From an uncultured Prevotellaceae bacterium (GTDB lineage Bacteria; Bacteroidota; Bacteroidia; Bacteroidales; Muribaculaceae), in assembly GCA_900319525.1 (NCBI GenBank), contig ONOU01000001.1:186001-250000 (forward strand): a stretch of 64,000 bases of DNA, in the 5' to 3' direction. Made by a program: the position numbers and the translations under genes. Positions 32,372-41,010 of this stretch are shown in pieces (within the stretch, counting starts at the first letter, position 1; every line of letters starts with the position of its first letter). The notes below the pieces were generated by a model. The model was not told the origin of the DNA. It ran no database searches and saw only the letters and a list, made by a program, of their open reading frames with translations.

Positions 32372-32412
32372 TTGTACGATATTTGCAATTATTTTGTACA
32401 AAATTAGTACAA
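32372..32412 (-). promoter_or_regulatory. YefM/YoeB operator overlapping the promoter
   Basis: TTGTAC and GTACAA (32394-32412) flank the 7-base centre AAAATTA, and another TGTAC lies at 32373-32377, just before the start codon. The core TGTACA (32395-32400) is the known hexamer of YefM operators. The minus strand also reads TAATTTTG at 32399-32406, so the -7 element lies inside the palindrome, as expected for autorepression. Confidence 0.7.
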
Positions 32413-32492
32413 TATTCTGAAACCGCAAATAATTTCCATATTTAAAAGTCGAAAACCTTCATTGTTTTCGATTTGAGAACGAAGCCATTTAG

Positions 32493-34055
32493 TTAGTGCA
32501 TGGTCTCGGCGAGAGCTTCGGCGCAGCGTTCGCCGTCGATGGCGCTGGAGACGATGCCGCCGGCATATCCCGCGCCCTCGCCGCAGGGATAGAGGCCCTG
32601 AAGGGTGATGTGATGCAGCAGCGTGGTGTCACGGGGAATGCGCAGAGGCGAGGAGGTACGGGTCTCGACACCTATAACGACAGCGTCGTTGGTGAGGAAG
32701 CCACGGGCATTCTTACCAAAGATCCTGAAACCCTTGCGCAAGCGGTTAGCGACAAAAGGCGGCATCCACTGGTCAAGGCGTGAAGGCTGCACACCAGGCA
32801 GATAGGATGACGGTGGAATGTTGCGTGAAGACTTACCGTCAACAAAGTCCTTCATGCGCTGAGCTCCAGCTATCAACGAGTTGCCGGCCTCGGCAAAGGC
32901 GCGGCGTTCCATATCCCGCTGGAACATCATCATCGCCAGCACACCATATTTCTTGTACTGGTCAGGCAAGTCCTCGGGATGCAATTCCACAACCATGCCC
33001 GAGTTGGCCCAGTGCGAGCCGCGGTTGCTAGGCGACATACCATTGACCACAAGACCATCGGCCTCGCTCACCGCCGGGACGACAAAACCGCCGGGACACA
33101 TGCAGAAGGAATACACGCCACGGTGGTCCACCTGGGTTACAAAATTATATTCAGCAGCTGGAAGGTACTCTCCACGGCCCAGGACGCTGTGGTACTGAAT
33201 CTGGTCGATGATGCGCTGGGGATGCTCAAGCCGCACGCCCACGGCAATTCCCTTGGCTTCCAGAGCGATACCGCTCTCGTGAAGCATCTGGTAAACGTCG
33301 CGAGCCGAATGGCCCGTCGCCAGGACAACAGGGCCTTCAAAGCCTTCACCGGTAGCGGTTTCAACACCAGTCACCTTGTCACCATCAACGATCAGGCGGG
33401 TCACACGCGTGTTGAAATGCACCTCACCACCACAACGCAGGATGGTCTCGCGCATCGCCTTGATCACGCCAGGCAACTTGTCACTACCGATGTGAGGATG
33501 AGCGTCGATAAGGATGTCCTCGCGGGCGCCATGCTGTACAAAGATGCCCAGCACGCGGTCAACCGACCCACGCTTCTTGCTGCGGGTGTAGAGTTTGCCG
33601 TCACTATAGGCGCCTGCCCCACCCTCGCCATAGCAGTAGTTGCTCTCGGGGTCGATAACGCCTTCACGCTGGATGCGTGAAGCGTCGATGCGTCGATTCA
33701 TCACATCCTTGCCGCGTTCCAGTACGATGGGCTTGATACCCAACTCAATGAGACGTAATGCTGCAAACAATCCCCCAGGCCCCATGCCCACAACAATGGC
33801 TTGCCGCTTGCCGTCCACGGGCTTGTACTCGATGGGCGGCACAAGGTAGTCCTGTGTCATGGGCTCATCGATATAGACGCGCACCTTAAGATTAACCACC
33901 ACATTGCGCTGACGCGCATCGATGGAGCGCTTTAATATTCTGAGTCCCTGAATGTGCTCTATAGGAATGTCATTGTTTTTAGCCAGATGCCGAGCTATGT
34001 CGCCTGTGCTGGCTGCCGTGCGCGGGTTGACACGCAATTGAAGTTCTTGAATCAT
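32493..34055 (-). CDS. FAD-dependent oxidoreductase of unknown substrate
   Basis: A 520-residue flavoprotein of the family of uncharacterised FAD-dependent dehydrogenases found widely in Bacteroidota. After about 95 residues with a small N-terminal domain comes the Rossmann motif IVVGMGPGGLFAALRLIE, followed by VVLATGHSARDVYQML and the C-terminal GEGAGYAGGIVSSAIDG that closes the FAD site. The substrate is unknown. The ATG at 34055 (MIQELQLRV) was chosen because it lies just behind the TAATTTTG element; a longer frame upstream would run through both divergent promoters. It is monocistronic. Confidence 0.8.
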   Translation of the reverse strand: MIQELQLRVNPRTAASTGDIARHLAKNNDIPIEHIQGLRILKRSIDARQRNVVVNLKVRVYIDEPMTQDYLVPPIEYKPVDGKRQAIVVGMGPGGLFAALRLIELGIKPIVLERGKDVMNRRIDASRIQREGVIDPESNYCYGEGGAGAYSDGKLYTRSKKRGSVDRVLGIFVQHGAREDILIDAHPHIGSDKLPGVIKAMRETILRCGGEVHFNTRVTRLIVDGDKVTGVETATGEGFEGPVVLATGHSARDVYQMLHESGIALEAKGIAVGVRLEHPQRIIDQIQYHSVLGRGEYLPAAEYNFVTQVDHRGVYSFCMCPGGFVVPAVSEADGLVVNGMSPSNRGSHWANSGMVVELHPEDLPDQYKKYGVLAMMMFQRDMERRAFAEAGNSLIAGAQRMKDFVDGKSSRNIPPSSYLPGVQPSRLDQWMPPFVANRLRKGFRIFGKNARGFLTNDAVVIGVETRTSSPLRIPRDTTLLHHITLQGLYPCGEGAGYAGGIVSSAIDGERCAEALAETMH

Positions 34056-34076
34056 AATCGACAGAATAATGTGCTG

Positions 34077-34084
34077 CAAAATTA
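34077..34084 (-). promoter_or_regulatory. -7 promoter element of the FAD oxidoreductase gene
   Basis: The minus strand reads TAATTTTG, 21 bases before the ATG at 34055 and divergent from the HAD gene promoter. Confidence 0.5.
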
Positions 34085-34106
34085 GTGAAAATAGCTCAAA
34101 TTTCAT

Positions 34107-34114
34107 TACTTTTG
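34107..34114 (+). promoter_or_regulatory. -7 promoter element of the HAD phosphatase gene
   Basis: TACTTTTG lies 27 bases before the ATG at 34142. Confidence 0.5.
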
Positions 34115-34141
34115 CAAACGAATTCATCACAAACGATTCAC

Positions 34142-34810
34142 ATGATTGAAAAAAACAAAGAGCTAAAGTGTGCTGTGCTGTTTGACCTTGACGGGGTTCT
34201 GCTCGACAGTGAAGGTCAATACAGTATCTTCTGGGAGCAGATGGACCATGAATACCCAACAGGTATTCAGCAGTTTGCGAGTTTCATCAAGGGATTCCAC
34301 CTGGCACGTATTCTCAATTATTTTGAAAATGAAGACGTGCGGCAGCAGGTATTGAACAAGCTACTGGAATTTGAACGCCACATGAACTACGAATTTTTCC
34401 CTGGAGCACTGGAATTTGTCAAGGAGTTGCGTTCGGCCGGCATCCCCATGGCCATCGTCACCTCAAGCGACCACAAAAAGATGCAGGCACTCTACAGCCA
34501 GTATCCCGAGTTTCCCACGCTGTTTGACAAAATTGTCACCGGCGACATGGTGACCAAGGCAAAGCCCGATCCCGACTGTTTCCTGATGGGAGCCCGTCAA
34601 CTGGGCATGGACATCAAGGACTGCATCGTATTTGAGGATTCGCGTAACGGTTTGATTGCCGGCCGCGAATCCGGAGCTCTGGTCATCGGCATCTCGACAA
34701 CACTCGACCGCGACACCGTGGGCCAACTGAGTGATTTAACCCTCAATGCCGTTGAGGAGCTGACCGTCGAGAGGATGCTGGAAATACAACGCCATCACCT
34801 CAAATCGTGA
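34142..34810 (+). CDS. HAD-superfamily phosphatase, beta-phosphoglucomutase-like
   Basis: A 222-residue HAD hydrolase. Motif I is VLFDLDGVLLDSEG (residues 13-26) with the nucleophile and acid-base aspartates, a helical cap follows, then motif II in VTSSDHKK, motif III Lys in KAKPDPDCFL, and motif IV VFEDSRNGLIAG. The cap type and the KPDPDCFL and EDSRNG sequences place it near beta-phosphoglucomutase and sugar-phosphate phosphatases. The substrate cannot be told. It is followed 64 bases later by a Fur-family gene with its own promoter. Confidence 0.85.
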   Translation: MIEKNKELKCAVLFDLDGVLLDSEGQYSIFWEQMDHEYPTGIQQFASFIKGFHLARILNYFENEDVRQQVLNKLLEFERHMNYEFFPGALEFVKELRSAGIPMAIVTSSDHKKMQALYSQYPEFPTLFDKIVTGDMVTKAKPDPDCFLMGARQLGMDIKDCIVFEDSRNGLIAGRESGALVIGISTTLDRDTVGQLSDLTLNAVEELTVERMLEIQRHHLKS

Positions 34811-34834
34811 AATATTTTCAAAAGCGCAAAATTC

Positions 34835-34866
34835 TTTGCTTAATTGCAAAATTGGTTGTACTTTTG
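34835..34866 (+). promoter_or_regulatory. promoter of the Fur-family gene
   Basis: TTTG at 34835-34838, a 20-base spacer and TACTTTTG at 34859-34866. The element ends 8 bases before the ATG at 34875, so the message should be leaderless or nearly so. Confidence 0.65.
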
Positions 34867-34874
34867 TCACACCA

Positions 34875-35381
34875 ATGAAGACCAATCCAAATATCGATGA
34901 TTTTGCGGCCTGCAATAACCCTGTTGTACGCAAGTTCAATGAGTTTCTAGACGCTCGCGGCATGCGCAAGACCACTGAGCGTTATGCCATCTTGAACCGC
35001 ATCATGGCTATCAACGGGCACTTCACCATTGAGGAACTACAGCAAATGATTGAAGAGGATGGCTTCAGGGTGAGCCGCTCAACCGTGTACAATACTGTTG
35101 AGCTGCTGATGGACGCCAAGATGTTGAGGCGGCATGTGTTTGAGGGAATGCAGGCACAATATGAGCGCATCACCGTGCCCCACACCCACTTGATCTGCAC
35201 CACATGTGGCAAGGTCAAGGAAGTGAGGGACACCAATTTTGCCGCCTTCATGAATGCCCGCCGCTTCACCGCCTTCAACACCGACCACTACAGTCTTTAC
35301 GTCTATGGCACATGTAGCACTTGTGCACGCAAGTCAAAGCGCACGCCACATGCCAAGGATGACGCAAAGAGTAAAAAATGA
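34875..35381 (+). CDS. Fur-family transcription regulator
   Basis: A 168-residue metal-responsive repressor of the Fur/Zur/PerR family. The winged helix covers about residues 20-95, with GFRVSRSTVYNTVELLMDAK as the recognition region. The dimerisation domain carries THLICTTCGKVKEV and the second CxxC of GTCSTCARK, which together bind structural zinc. The metal sensed is not clear; the regulatory HHxxH-like motif is weak here. The start MKTNPN at 34875 follows the promoter by only 8 bases. The C-terminal tail is short and basic. Confidence 0.85.
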   Translation: MKTNPNIDDFAACNNPVVRKFNEFLDARGMRKTTERYAILNRIMAINGHFTIEELQQMIEEDGFRVSRSTVYNTVELLMDAKMLRRHVFEGMQAQYERITVPHTHLICTTCGKVKEVRDTNFAAFMNARRFTAFNTDHYSLYVYGTCSTCARKSKRTPHAKDDAKSKK

Positions 35382-35444
35382 CGATAAACAGTATAAAGAT
35401 AAACGATCTATTAACACTTTTAAAACCGTTAATTTTAAATTATC

Positions 35445-36689
35445 ATGGCTAAAGTTAAACCGTTCCGTGGCGTGAGACCACCCAAAGAGTATGTAGAAAA
35501 AGTAGCATCCAAGCCCTATGACGTGCTGTCGAGCGAGGAAGCACGTGCCGAAGCCGGCGACAACGAGATGAGCCTTTATCACATCATTAAGCCCGAAATC
35601 GACTTCGAGCCCGGCACAGGAGAGCATGAGCCCAAGGTCTATGACAAGGCCGTTGAGAACTTCAAGAAGTTCCAGGACAAGGGCTGGCTGGTTCAAGACA
35701 CCCAGGATTGCTATTACATCTACGCTCAGACGATGGATGGCCGCACCCAGTACGGATTTGTAGTCGGTGCCAGCGTTGAGGATTACCTCACTGGCCGCAT
35801 CAAGAAGCACGAGCTCACCCGCCGCGAGAAAGAGGCTGACCGCATGCACCACATTGAGATCAACAATGCCAATATTGAGCCGGTCTTCCTGGCATTCCCC
35901 GACAACAGGACTCTTGAGGACATCATCGACCGCACGGCCCAGACGACTCCCGAATACGACTTCGTCAGCGAGGATGGCATTGGTCACACCCTGTGGGTAA
36001 TCAAGGACGAGGAGACTATCAACACCATCACCAAGGAGTTTGGCGAGATTCCTTATCTCTATATCGCTGATGGTCATCACCGCACGGCTGCTGCTGCCCA
36101 TGTGGGTGAAGAGAAAGCCAAGGCTGACCCCAACCACAATGGCACCGAAGAGTACAACTACCTGCTGGCAGTGTGCTTCCCACAGTCACACCTCAAGGTC
36201 ATGGACTACAACCGCGTGGTTGTTGACCTGAACGGCAACACCGAGGAGCAGTTCCTCGAGAAGCTGGCTGACAAATTCATCGTCGAGGAGAAGGGCGCTG
36301 ATATCTACAAGCCTGCCAAGTTGCACAACTTCTCGCTCTACCTGGGTGGCAAGTGGTACTCACTGACCGCCAAGGAAGGCACCTATGACGACAACGATCC
36401 CATCGGCGTTCTCGACGTAACCATCAGCAGTGACTACATCCTGCGCGACATCCTGGGCATCACCGACCTGCGCACCGACAAGCGCATCGACTTCGTTGGC
36501 GGTATCCGTGGCCTGGGCGAGTTGAAGCGGCGTGTTGACAGCGGTGAGATGAAGATGGCGCTGGCTCTCTATCCCGTAACCATGAAGCAGATCATCGACA
36601 TCGCCGACAGTGGCAAGATCATGCCTCCCAAGGCTACCTGGTTTGAGCCCAAGTTGCGTTCTGGCCTGATTATCCACAAGCTGGACTGA
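35445..36689 (+). CDS. DUF1015 family protein
   Basis: A 414-residue DUF1015 protein, a conserved soluble family whose reaction is not known. It opens MAKVKPFRGVRPPKEYVEKV with the typical N-terminus, has SRYDVL-like ASKPYDVLSSEEA, the central RTAQTTPEYDF and the family's strongest motif YIADGHHRTAAA near residue 206. In some bacteria and archaea it lies near serine synthesis genes, but here it stands between a Fur-family gene and dnaN. A heptad repeat and a terminator follow. Confidence 0.9.
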   Translation: MAKVKPFRGVRPPKEYVEKVASKPYDVLSSEEARAEAGDNEMSLYHIIKPEIDFEPGTGEHEPKVYDKAVENFKKFQDKGWLVQDTQDCYYIYAQTMDGRTQYGFVVGASVEDYLTGRIKKHELTRREKEADRMHHIEINNANIEPVFLAFPDNRTLEDIIDRTAQTTPEYDFVSEDGIGHTLWVIKDEETINTITKEFGEIPYLYIADGHHRTAAAAHVGEEKAKADPNHNGTEEYNYLLAVCFPQSHLKVMDYNRVVVDLNGNTEEQFLEKLADKFIVEEKGADIYKPAKLHNFSLYLGGKWYSLTAKEGTYDDNDPIGVLDVTISSDYILRDILGITDLRTDKRIDFVGGIRGLGELKRRVDSGEMKMALALYPVTMKQIIDIADSGKIMPPKATWFEPKLRSGLIIHKLD

Positions 36690-36691
36690 TT

Positions 36692-36719
36692 TAGGGTCTA
36701 GGGTCTAGAGTTTAGGGGT
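36692..36719 (+). repeat. short heptad array after the DUF1015 gene
   Basis: Four 7-base units TAGGGTC, TAGGGTC, TAGAGTT and TAGGGGT follow the stop codon. A similar pair (TTTAGGT, TTTAGGT) follows the ackA stop near 18535. Unlike the arrays before ackA and the nucleotidyltransferase, these lie 3' of genes. Confidence 0.7.
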
Positions 36720-36780
36720 TAAGCATGGTGATTATCTAACTGAAGCCCCAAAACTCGACTTCACCGAAGAAGGAATCATT

Positions 36781-36818
36781 AAAAAGCGTTATCGAGGCAA
36801 TCGATGACGCTTTTTTTC
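36781..36818 (+). terminator. terminator upstream of dnaN
   Basis: AAAAAGCGT at 36781-36789 pairs with ACGCTTTTT around an inner ATCGA/TCGAT stem, and a run of T follows. Confidence 0.75.
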
Positions 36819-36860
36819 GTTTTTTTATTAACAACGTCTCATTATTAAAGAAAAAATCAC

Positions 36861-36868
36861 TAAATTTG
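36861..36868 (+). promoter_or_regulatory. -7 promoter element of the dnaN operon
   Basis: TAAATTTG lies 53 bases before the dnaN ATG and matches TAnnTTTG. Confidence 0.5.
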
Positions 36869-36921
36869 TAGATTAAAACAGAAAACAAAAACTTAATCAC
36901 AATATAAAGAGACATAACAGT

Positions 36922-38040
36922 ATGAAATTCAACGTTCAAAGTAAATTATTGCTCAGCCGCTTGAATGCTGTGAGCAAAGTTGTGAGCAACAACAACGCCT
37001 TTGCTATTCTCGACAATTTCCTGTTTGAGTTGCAGAGCGACCGCCTGGTGGTGACCGGTAGCGACATGGAAACCCGACTGACCACAAACATTGAGGTGCA
37101 GAATGTGGAAGGTAGCGGCAAGTTTGCCATCGACGTGAAGCGCACCATCAATTCCCTGAAGGAGTTGCCCGACACCGCACTCACCTTCGAGATCAACGAT
37201 GAGACGCTAGCCGTGAAAGTGACTTACCTTAACGGTTACTATGACGCCATGGCACTCAACGGTGACGAGTTCCCCGAGAAGGCCGCCAATGCCAATGACG
37301 TGAAACAATTTACCCTGCCTGCCAAGAACATCGCTATGGGTATCGGCCACACACTGTTCGCCGTAGGCAAGGACGACATGCATCCTCAATTCACCGGTAT
37401 CTATTGGGATATCAAGCCCGACATGATCGTGTATGTCGCCAGCGATTCCCACAAGCTGGTGCGCTACCGCCAGACCAACGTCAAGCCCGACTTTGAGCGT
37501 AGTTTCATCCTTCCCGCTAAGCCCGCAAGCATCCTGGCCAGCGTGCTCGACCGCAACAGTGACGAGGAGGTGAATATCACTGTCGATGAGAACAGTGCAA
37601 CCTTTGAGAACAAGGATTACCAGCTGTCATGCCGCTTCATCAACGGCCGCTATCCCAACTATAACTCCGTCATCCCCGAGGACAACCCTTACACCATGGC
37701 CGTTGACCGTCAGACTCTGCTCAACGCCGTGCGTCGCGTTGCCGTGTTTGCTAATGTGGGTGGCCTCGTACGCCTTGACCTGAGCGCCGACCATGTCGTG
37801 CTTACCGCCCAAGACGTTGACCACTCGACCGCTGCCGAGGAGACCATCGCCTGTGAGTACAACGGCGAGCCCATGAACATCGGCTTCAAGAGCGCTGATG
37901 TCATTGATGTGGTTAACAACATCGACTGCGAGGGTGTGTTCCTCAAGCTGCTCGACCCTGCACGAGCAGGTGTGTTTGTGCCCAGCGAGCAGAAAGCCGG
38001 CGAAGACCTCATCGTGCTGCAGATGCCGATGATGATTTAA
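36922..38040 (+). CDS. dnaN: DNA polymerase III beta sliding clamp
   Basis: A 372-residue beta clamp, the ring that keeps DNA polymerase III on the template. It shows three similar domains, the opening MKFNVQSKLLLSRLNAVSKV, the second-domain ATDSHRL equivalent VASDSHKLVRYR, and the C-terminal LQMPMMI, which fits the M-P-M-R-type end of clamps. It is the first gene of a run dnaN, exonuclease, coaBC, porD, recN and rlmB with short gaps, so these replication and repair genes are probably one operon. It is not next to dnaA or an origin here. Confidence 0.95.
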   Translation: MKFNVQSKLLLSRLNAVSKVVSNNNAFAILDNFLFELQSDRLVVTGSDMETRLTTNIEVQNVEGSGKFAIDVKRTINSLKELPDTALTFEINDETLAVKVTYLNGYYDAMALNGDEFPEKAANANDVKQFTLPAKNIAMGIGHTLFAVGKDDMHPQFTGIYWDIKPDMIVYVASDSHKLVRYRQTNVKPDFERSFILPAKPASILASVLDRNSDEEVNITVDENSATFENKDYQLSCRFINGRYPNYNSVIPEDNPYTMAVDRQTLLNAVRRVAVFANVGGLVRLDLSADHVVLTAQDVDHSTAAEETIACEYNGEPMNIGFKSADVIDVVNNIDCEGVFLKLLDPARAGVFVPSEQKAGEDLIVLQMPMMI

Positions 38041-38059
38041 TAAAAAGAACAGCTGACAC

Positions 38060-38842
38060 ATGGAACTGAACCTGAAACGTCCCCTTGTGGTCTTTGACCT
38101 AGAATCAACAGGCCTCAACATTACCGAAGACCGCATCATTGAGTTGTCTTACGTCAAGGTGTATCCAAACGGAAAAGAGGAGACCAACACATTCCGCTTC
38201 AATCCCGAGAGGACGATACCGCAGCAAGCTATCGCCGTGCACGGTATCACCAACGAGGACCTGGTAAACGAGCCCACCTTCAAACAACGAGCTCATGACA
38301 TAGCACGCGTGTTTGAGGGCAGTGATATTGCAGGGTTCAACAGCAACCACTTTGACATTCCCTTGCTCGCACAGGAGATGAGCAAGGCCGGTGTAAGTTT
38401 TGACCCCAGCCAGCACAGGTTCATCGACGTGCAGACCATCTACCACAAGCGGGAGAAACGAGACCTGGAAGCAGCATGCATCTTCTATTGCGGGCACCCG
38501 ATGGAGCATCATCACTCGGCTGCCGACGACGCCAAGACCACCCTCGAGGTGCTCAAGGCACAACTCGACCACTACGCCAACGATGCCGAGCCGTTGCAGA
38601 ATGACGTCGAATACCTGTCGTCATACTCAACGCATAACCGCAACGTTGATTTAGCAGGCCGCATTATCTACAATGAGCAGCAACAGCCTGTGTTTAACTT
38701 CGGCAAACACAAGGGCAAAACGGTGGAAGACGTGTTCACCAAGCTGGATTATGGCTACTATGACTGGATGATGAAGAGTGACTTTGCCGAGAACACCAAG
38801 CAGGTCATCACCAAGTTATATATCCAGTACAAAAAGAAGTAA
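38060..38842 (+). CDS. DnaQ-like 3'-5' exonuclease
   Basis: A 260-residue exonuclease of the DEDDh class, probably a proofreading or DNA polymerase III epsilon-like nuclease. ExoI is VVFDLESTGL with Asp13 and Glu15, ExoII is AGFNSNHFDIPLL, and ExoIII is HHSAADDAKTTLEVL with the catalytic His and Asp. The C-terminal third is extra and contains FNFGKHKGKTVEDVF, a motif found in several Bacteroidota exonucleases of this type. It follows dnaN by 19 bases, which supports a link with replication. Confidence 0.9.
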   Translation: MELNLKRPLVVFDLESTGLNITEDRIIELSYVKVYPNGKEETNTFRFNPERTIPQQAIAVHGITNEDLVNEPTFKQRAHDIARVFEGSDIAGFNSNHFDIPLLAQEMSKAGVSFDPSQHRFIDVQTIYHKREKRDLEAACIFYCGHPMEHHHSAADDAKTTLEVLKAQLDHYANDAEPLQNDVEYLSSYSTHNRNVDLAGRIIYNEQQQPVFNFGKHKGKTVEDVFTKLDYGYYDWMMKSDFAENTKQVITKLYIQYKKK

Positions 38843-38871
38843 TATCCATCACGAAACGATAAATTGACATT

Positions 38872-40077
38872 ATGTTGGAAGGCAAGCACATCATCCTGGG
38901 CATCACTGGCGGCATCGCTGCCTATAAGTGCGCCACTCTCACCCGCCTGCTGGTGAAAGCGGGTGCCGAGGTTCAGGTTATCATGACCCCTAACGCCAAA
39001 CAGTTCATCCAGCCACTGACACTCTCGACACTGAGTGGCAAGCCGGTGATCAGTGAATTTTTCACGGCCAATACAGGCCAGTGGAACAGTCATGTTGATC
39101 TAGGGTTGTGGGCCGATGCGCTCATCATCGCCCCAGCCACAGCGTCAACGATTGGCAAAATGGCTCATGGCGTTGCCGACAACATGCTGGTAACAACCTA
39201 TTTATCGGCAAAGGCTCCCGTATTTGTCGCCCCGGCGATGGATTTGGACATGATGCGCCATCCCAGCACTGTGCGCAACCTGGAGTTACTGCGATCCTAT
39301 GGCAACCACATTATCGAGCCAGCCGAGGGTGAGTTGGCCAGTCACCTGATTGGCAAAGGCAGGATGGAAGAGCCCGAAAACATCGTCAAGGCCCTTGACG
39401 AGTACTTCAGCACGAGTTGCGATCTGCAAGGCAAGCACATATTGATTACCGCTGGTCCGACTGTAGAAAAAATTGACCCGGTGCGTTTCATCAGCAATTT
39501 TTCCTCAGGCAAGATGGGCTTTGCCCTGGCCGAGGAGTGTGCCAGCCGTGGAGCTAAAGTGACACTGGTCGCCGGCCCCGTGTCCCTGAAATGCCAACAT
39601 CAGCTCATTGATCGCATCGATGTCACCACAGCTGTTGAGATGCACGATGCCGTCATGAAGGCGCTACCACAGAGCGATGCCGTCATCCTGTGTGCAGCTG
39701 TGGCCGATTACCGTGTCGAGCATGTTGCCGACAGTAAAATCAAGCGCGAGAAGACGCAGAATCCTGTCATCCAGCTGGTTCCCAATCCCGACATTGCAAG
39801 AGAAGTGGGACAGACAAAACGCAGTGATCAGGTGACCGTTGGATTTGCGCTGGAAACCGACAATGAATTGTCAAACGCACAAAGCAAACTTGAACGTAAA
39901 AACTTGAATTTCATTGTGATGAACTCGTTGCGTGACAAGAATGCCGGATTCCAGAGCGATACCAACAAGGTTACCATTTTCACCGATAAGGGTGAAACCA
40001 TGCAGGGAGAATGCAAGTCCAAGCGAGACGTTGCCCGCGATATCGTTGATGTTTTACTCAAGTATCTGACAAAATAA
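38872..40077 (+). CDS. coaBC: phosphopantothenoylcysteine decarboxylase/synthetase
   Basis: A 401-residue bifunctional enzyme of coenzyme A biosynthesis. The N-terminal CoaC flavoprotein half has [37 protein letters not shown] with the catalytic histidine, and PAMDLDMM for the substrate-binding PxMNxxMW-type motif. The C-terminal CoaB half has [18 protein letters not shown] and [17 protein letters not shown]. The final A of its stop codon is the first base of the next gene, porD, so the two are translationally coupled. Confidence 0.95.
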   Translation: MLEGKHIILGITGGIAAYKCATLTRLLVKAGAEVQVIMTPNAKQFIQPLTLSTLSGKPVISEFFTANTGQWNSHVDLGLWADALIIAPATASTIGKMAHGVADNMLVTTYLSAKAPVFVAPAMDLDMMRHPSTVRNLELLRSYGNHIIEPAEGELASHLIGKGRMEEPENIVKALDEYFSTSCDLQGKHILITAGPTVEKIDPVRFISNFSSGKMGFALAEECASRGAKVTLVAGPVSLKCQHQLIDRIDVTTAVEMHDAVMKALPQSDAVILCAAVADYRVEHVADSKIKREKTQNPVIQLVPNPDIAREVGQTKRSDQVTVGFALETDNELSNAQSKLERKNLNFIVMNSLRDKNAGFQSDTNKVTIFTDKGETMQGECKSKRDVARDIVDVLLKYLTK

Positions 40078-40997
40078 TGAAGAAAGCCCTCATATTGATT
40101 CTAGCGGCATTAGCATGCGCGCTGACCGTTGTCGCCGATGATGAAGCCACCGAGCTGAACTGCGAGGTCGAGGTCAACAGCGACAAGATCACCAGCGGCA
40201 GCAAAGACATATTCAACGAGCTCAAGCAGTCGGTCACCGACTACATGAACATGACCAAGTGGACCAATGCCACCTTTGGCACCAATGAGAAAATCAACTG
40301 CAAACTCATGTTCACACTGAGCAGTTGGGACCAAGCCACGGGAGTCATGCAGGGAGACCTGCAGATACAGTCCCAACGGCCGGTTTTCAACAGTTCATAT
40401 ACCACCGCAATCATCAATTTCAGAGACACCAAGATAAGCTTCAGCTTCGAGACCGGGCAACAACTGGTGTTCTCTGAATTGGAGATGGAGGATAACCTGA
40501 CTGCAATTCTCAACTTCTGGGCATACATGATCATTGCTATGGATTTTGACTCATTTGAGTTACATGGTGGAGATCCCTACTATGAGCGCGCGGCACAGGT
40601 AGTGAGCCTAGCCCAGACCAGTAGCGAGAGCGGTTGGAAAGCCTTTGAGGACAACACTAACCGCAATGCGGTGCTGAGTGCATTCACCGACAACCAGACA
40701 GCACCAATCCGCCAGATGCTCTATGACTATCACCGCATGGGACTGGACCAGATGGTAGTCACCGTGGATAAGGGCCGCTCGACTATCACCCACACGCTTG
40801 AGAATTTGGCCAAGATCTATGAGGTCGCACCGATGTCGGTGTGCTTGACCATGTTCAAGGATGCCAAACTCGACGAGCTCATCAATATCTACAGCAAGGC
40901 CAACACGACAGAGAAAGAGTCTGTCTATGAAATGCTCTACCAAGTTTATCCCAGCGAGACCACACGTCTGGACCAAATCAAGAAGACTGAGAACTAA
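40077..40997 (+). CDS. porD: DUF4835 protein, type IX secretion protein PorD
   Basis: A 306-residue exported protein with a signal peptide (about residues 1-20) and a DUF4835 domain beginning LNCEVEVNSDKI and containing GVMQGDLQIQSQRPVFNSSY. Members are annotated as PorD of the type IX secretion system, and the order coaBC-DUF4835-recN is conserved in Bacteroidota. It supports T9SS being present, as does sprA near 50-58 kb. The exact molecular role of PorD is not established. It overlaps coaBC by one base and precedes recN by 13 bases. Confidence 0.88.
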   Translation: MKKALILILAALACALTVVADDEATELNCEVEVNSDKITSGSKDIFNELKQSVTDYMNMTKWTNATFGTNEKINCKLMFTLSSWDQATGVMQGDLQIQSQRPVFNSSYTTAIINFRDTKISFSFETGQQLVFSELEMEDNLTAILNFWAYMIIAMDFDSFELHGGDPYYERAAQVVSLAQTSSESGWKAFEDNTNRNAVLSAFTDNQTAPIRQMLYDYHRMGLDQMVVTVDKGRSTITHTLENLAKIYEVAPMSVCLTMFKDAKLDELINIYSKANTTEKESVYEMLYQVYPSETTRLDQIKKTEN

Positions 40998-41010
40998 ATA
41001 GAGTTGTGTA

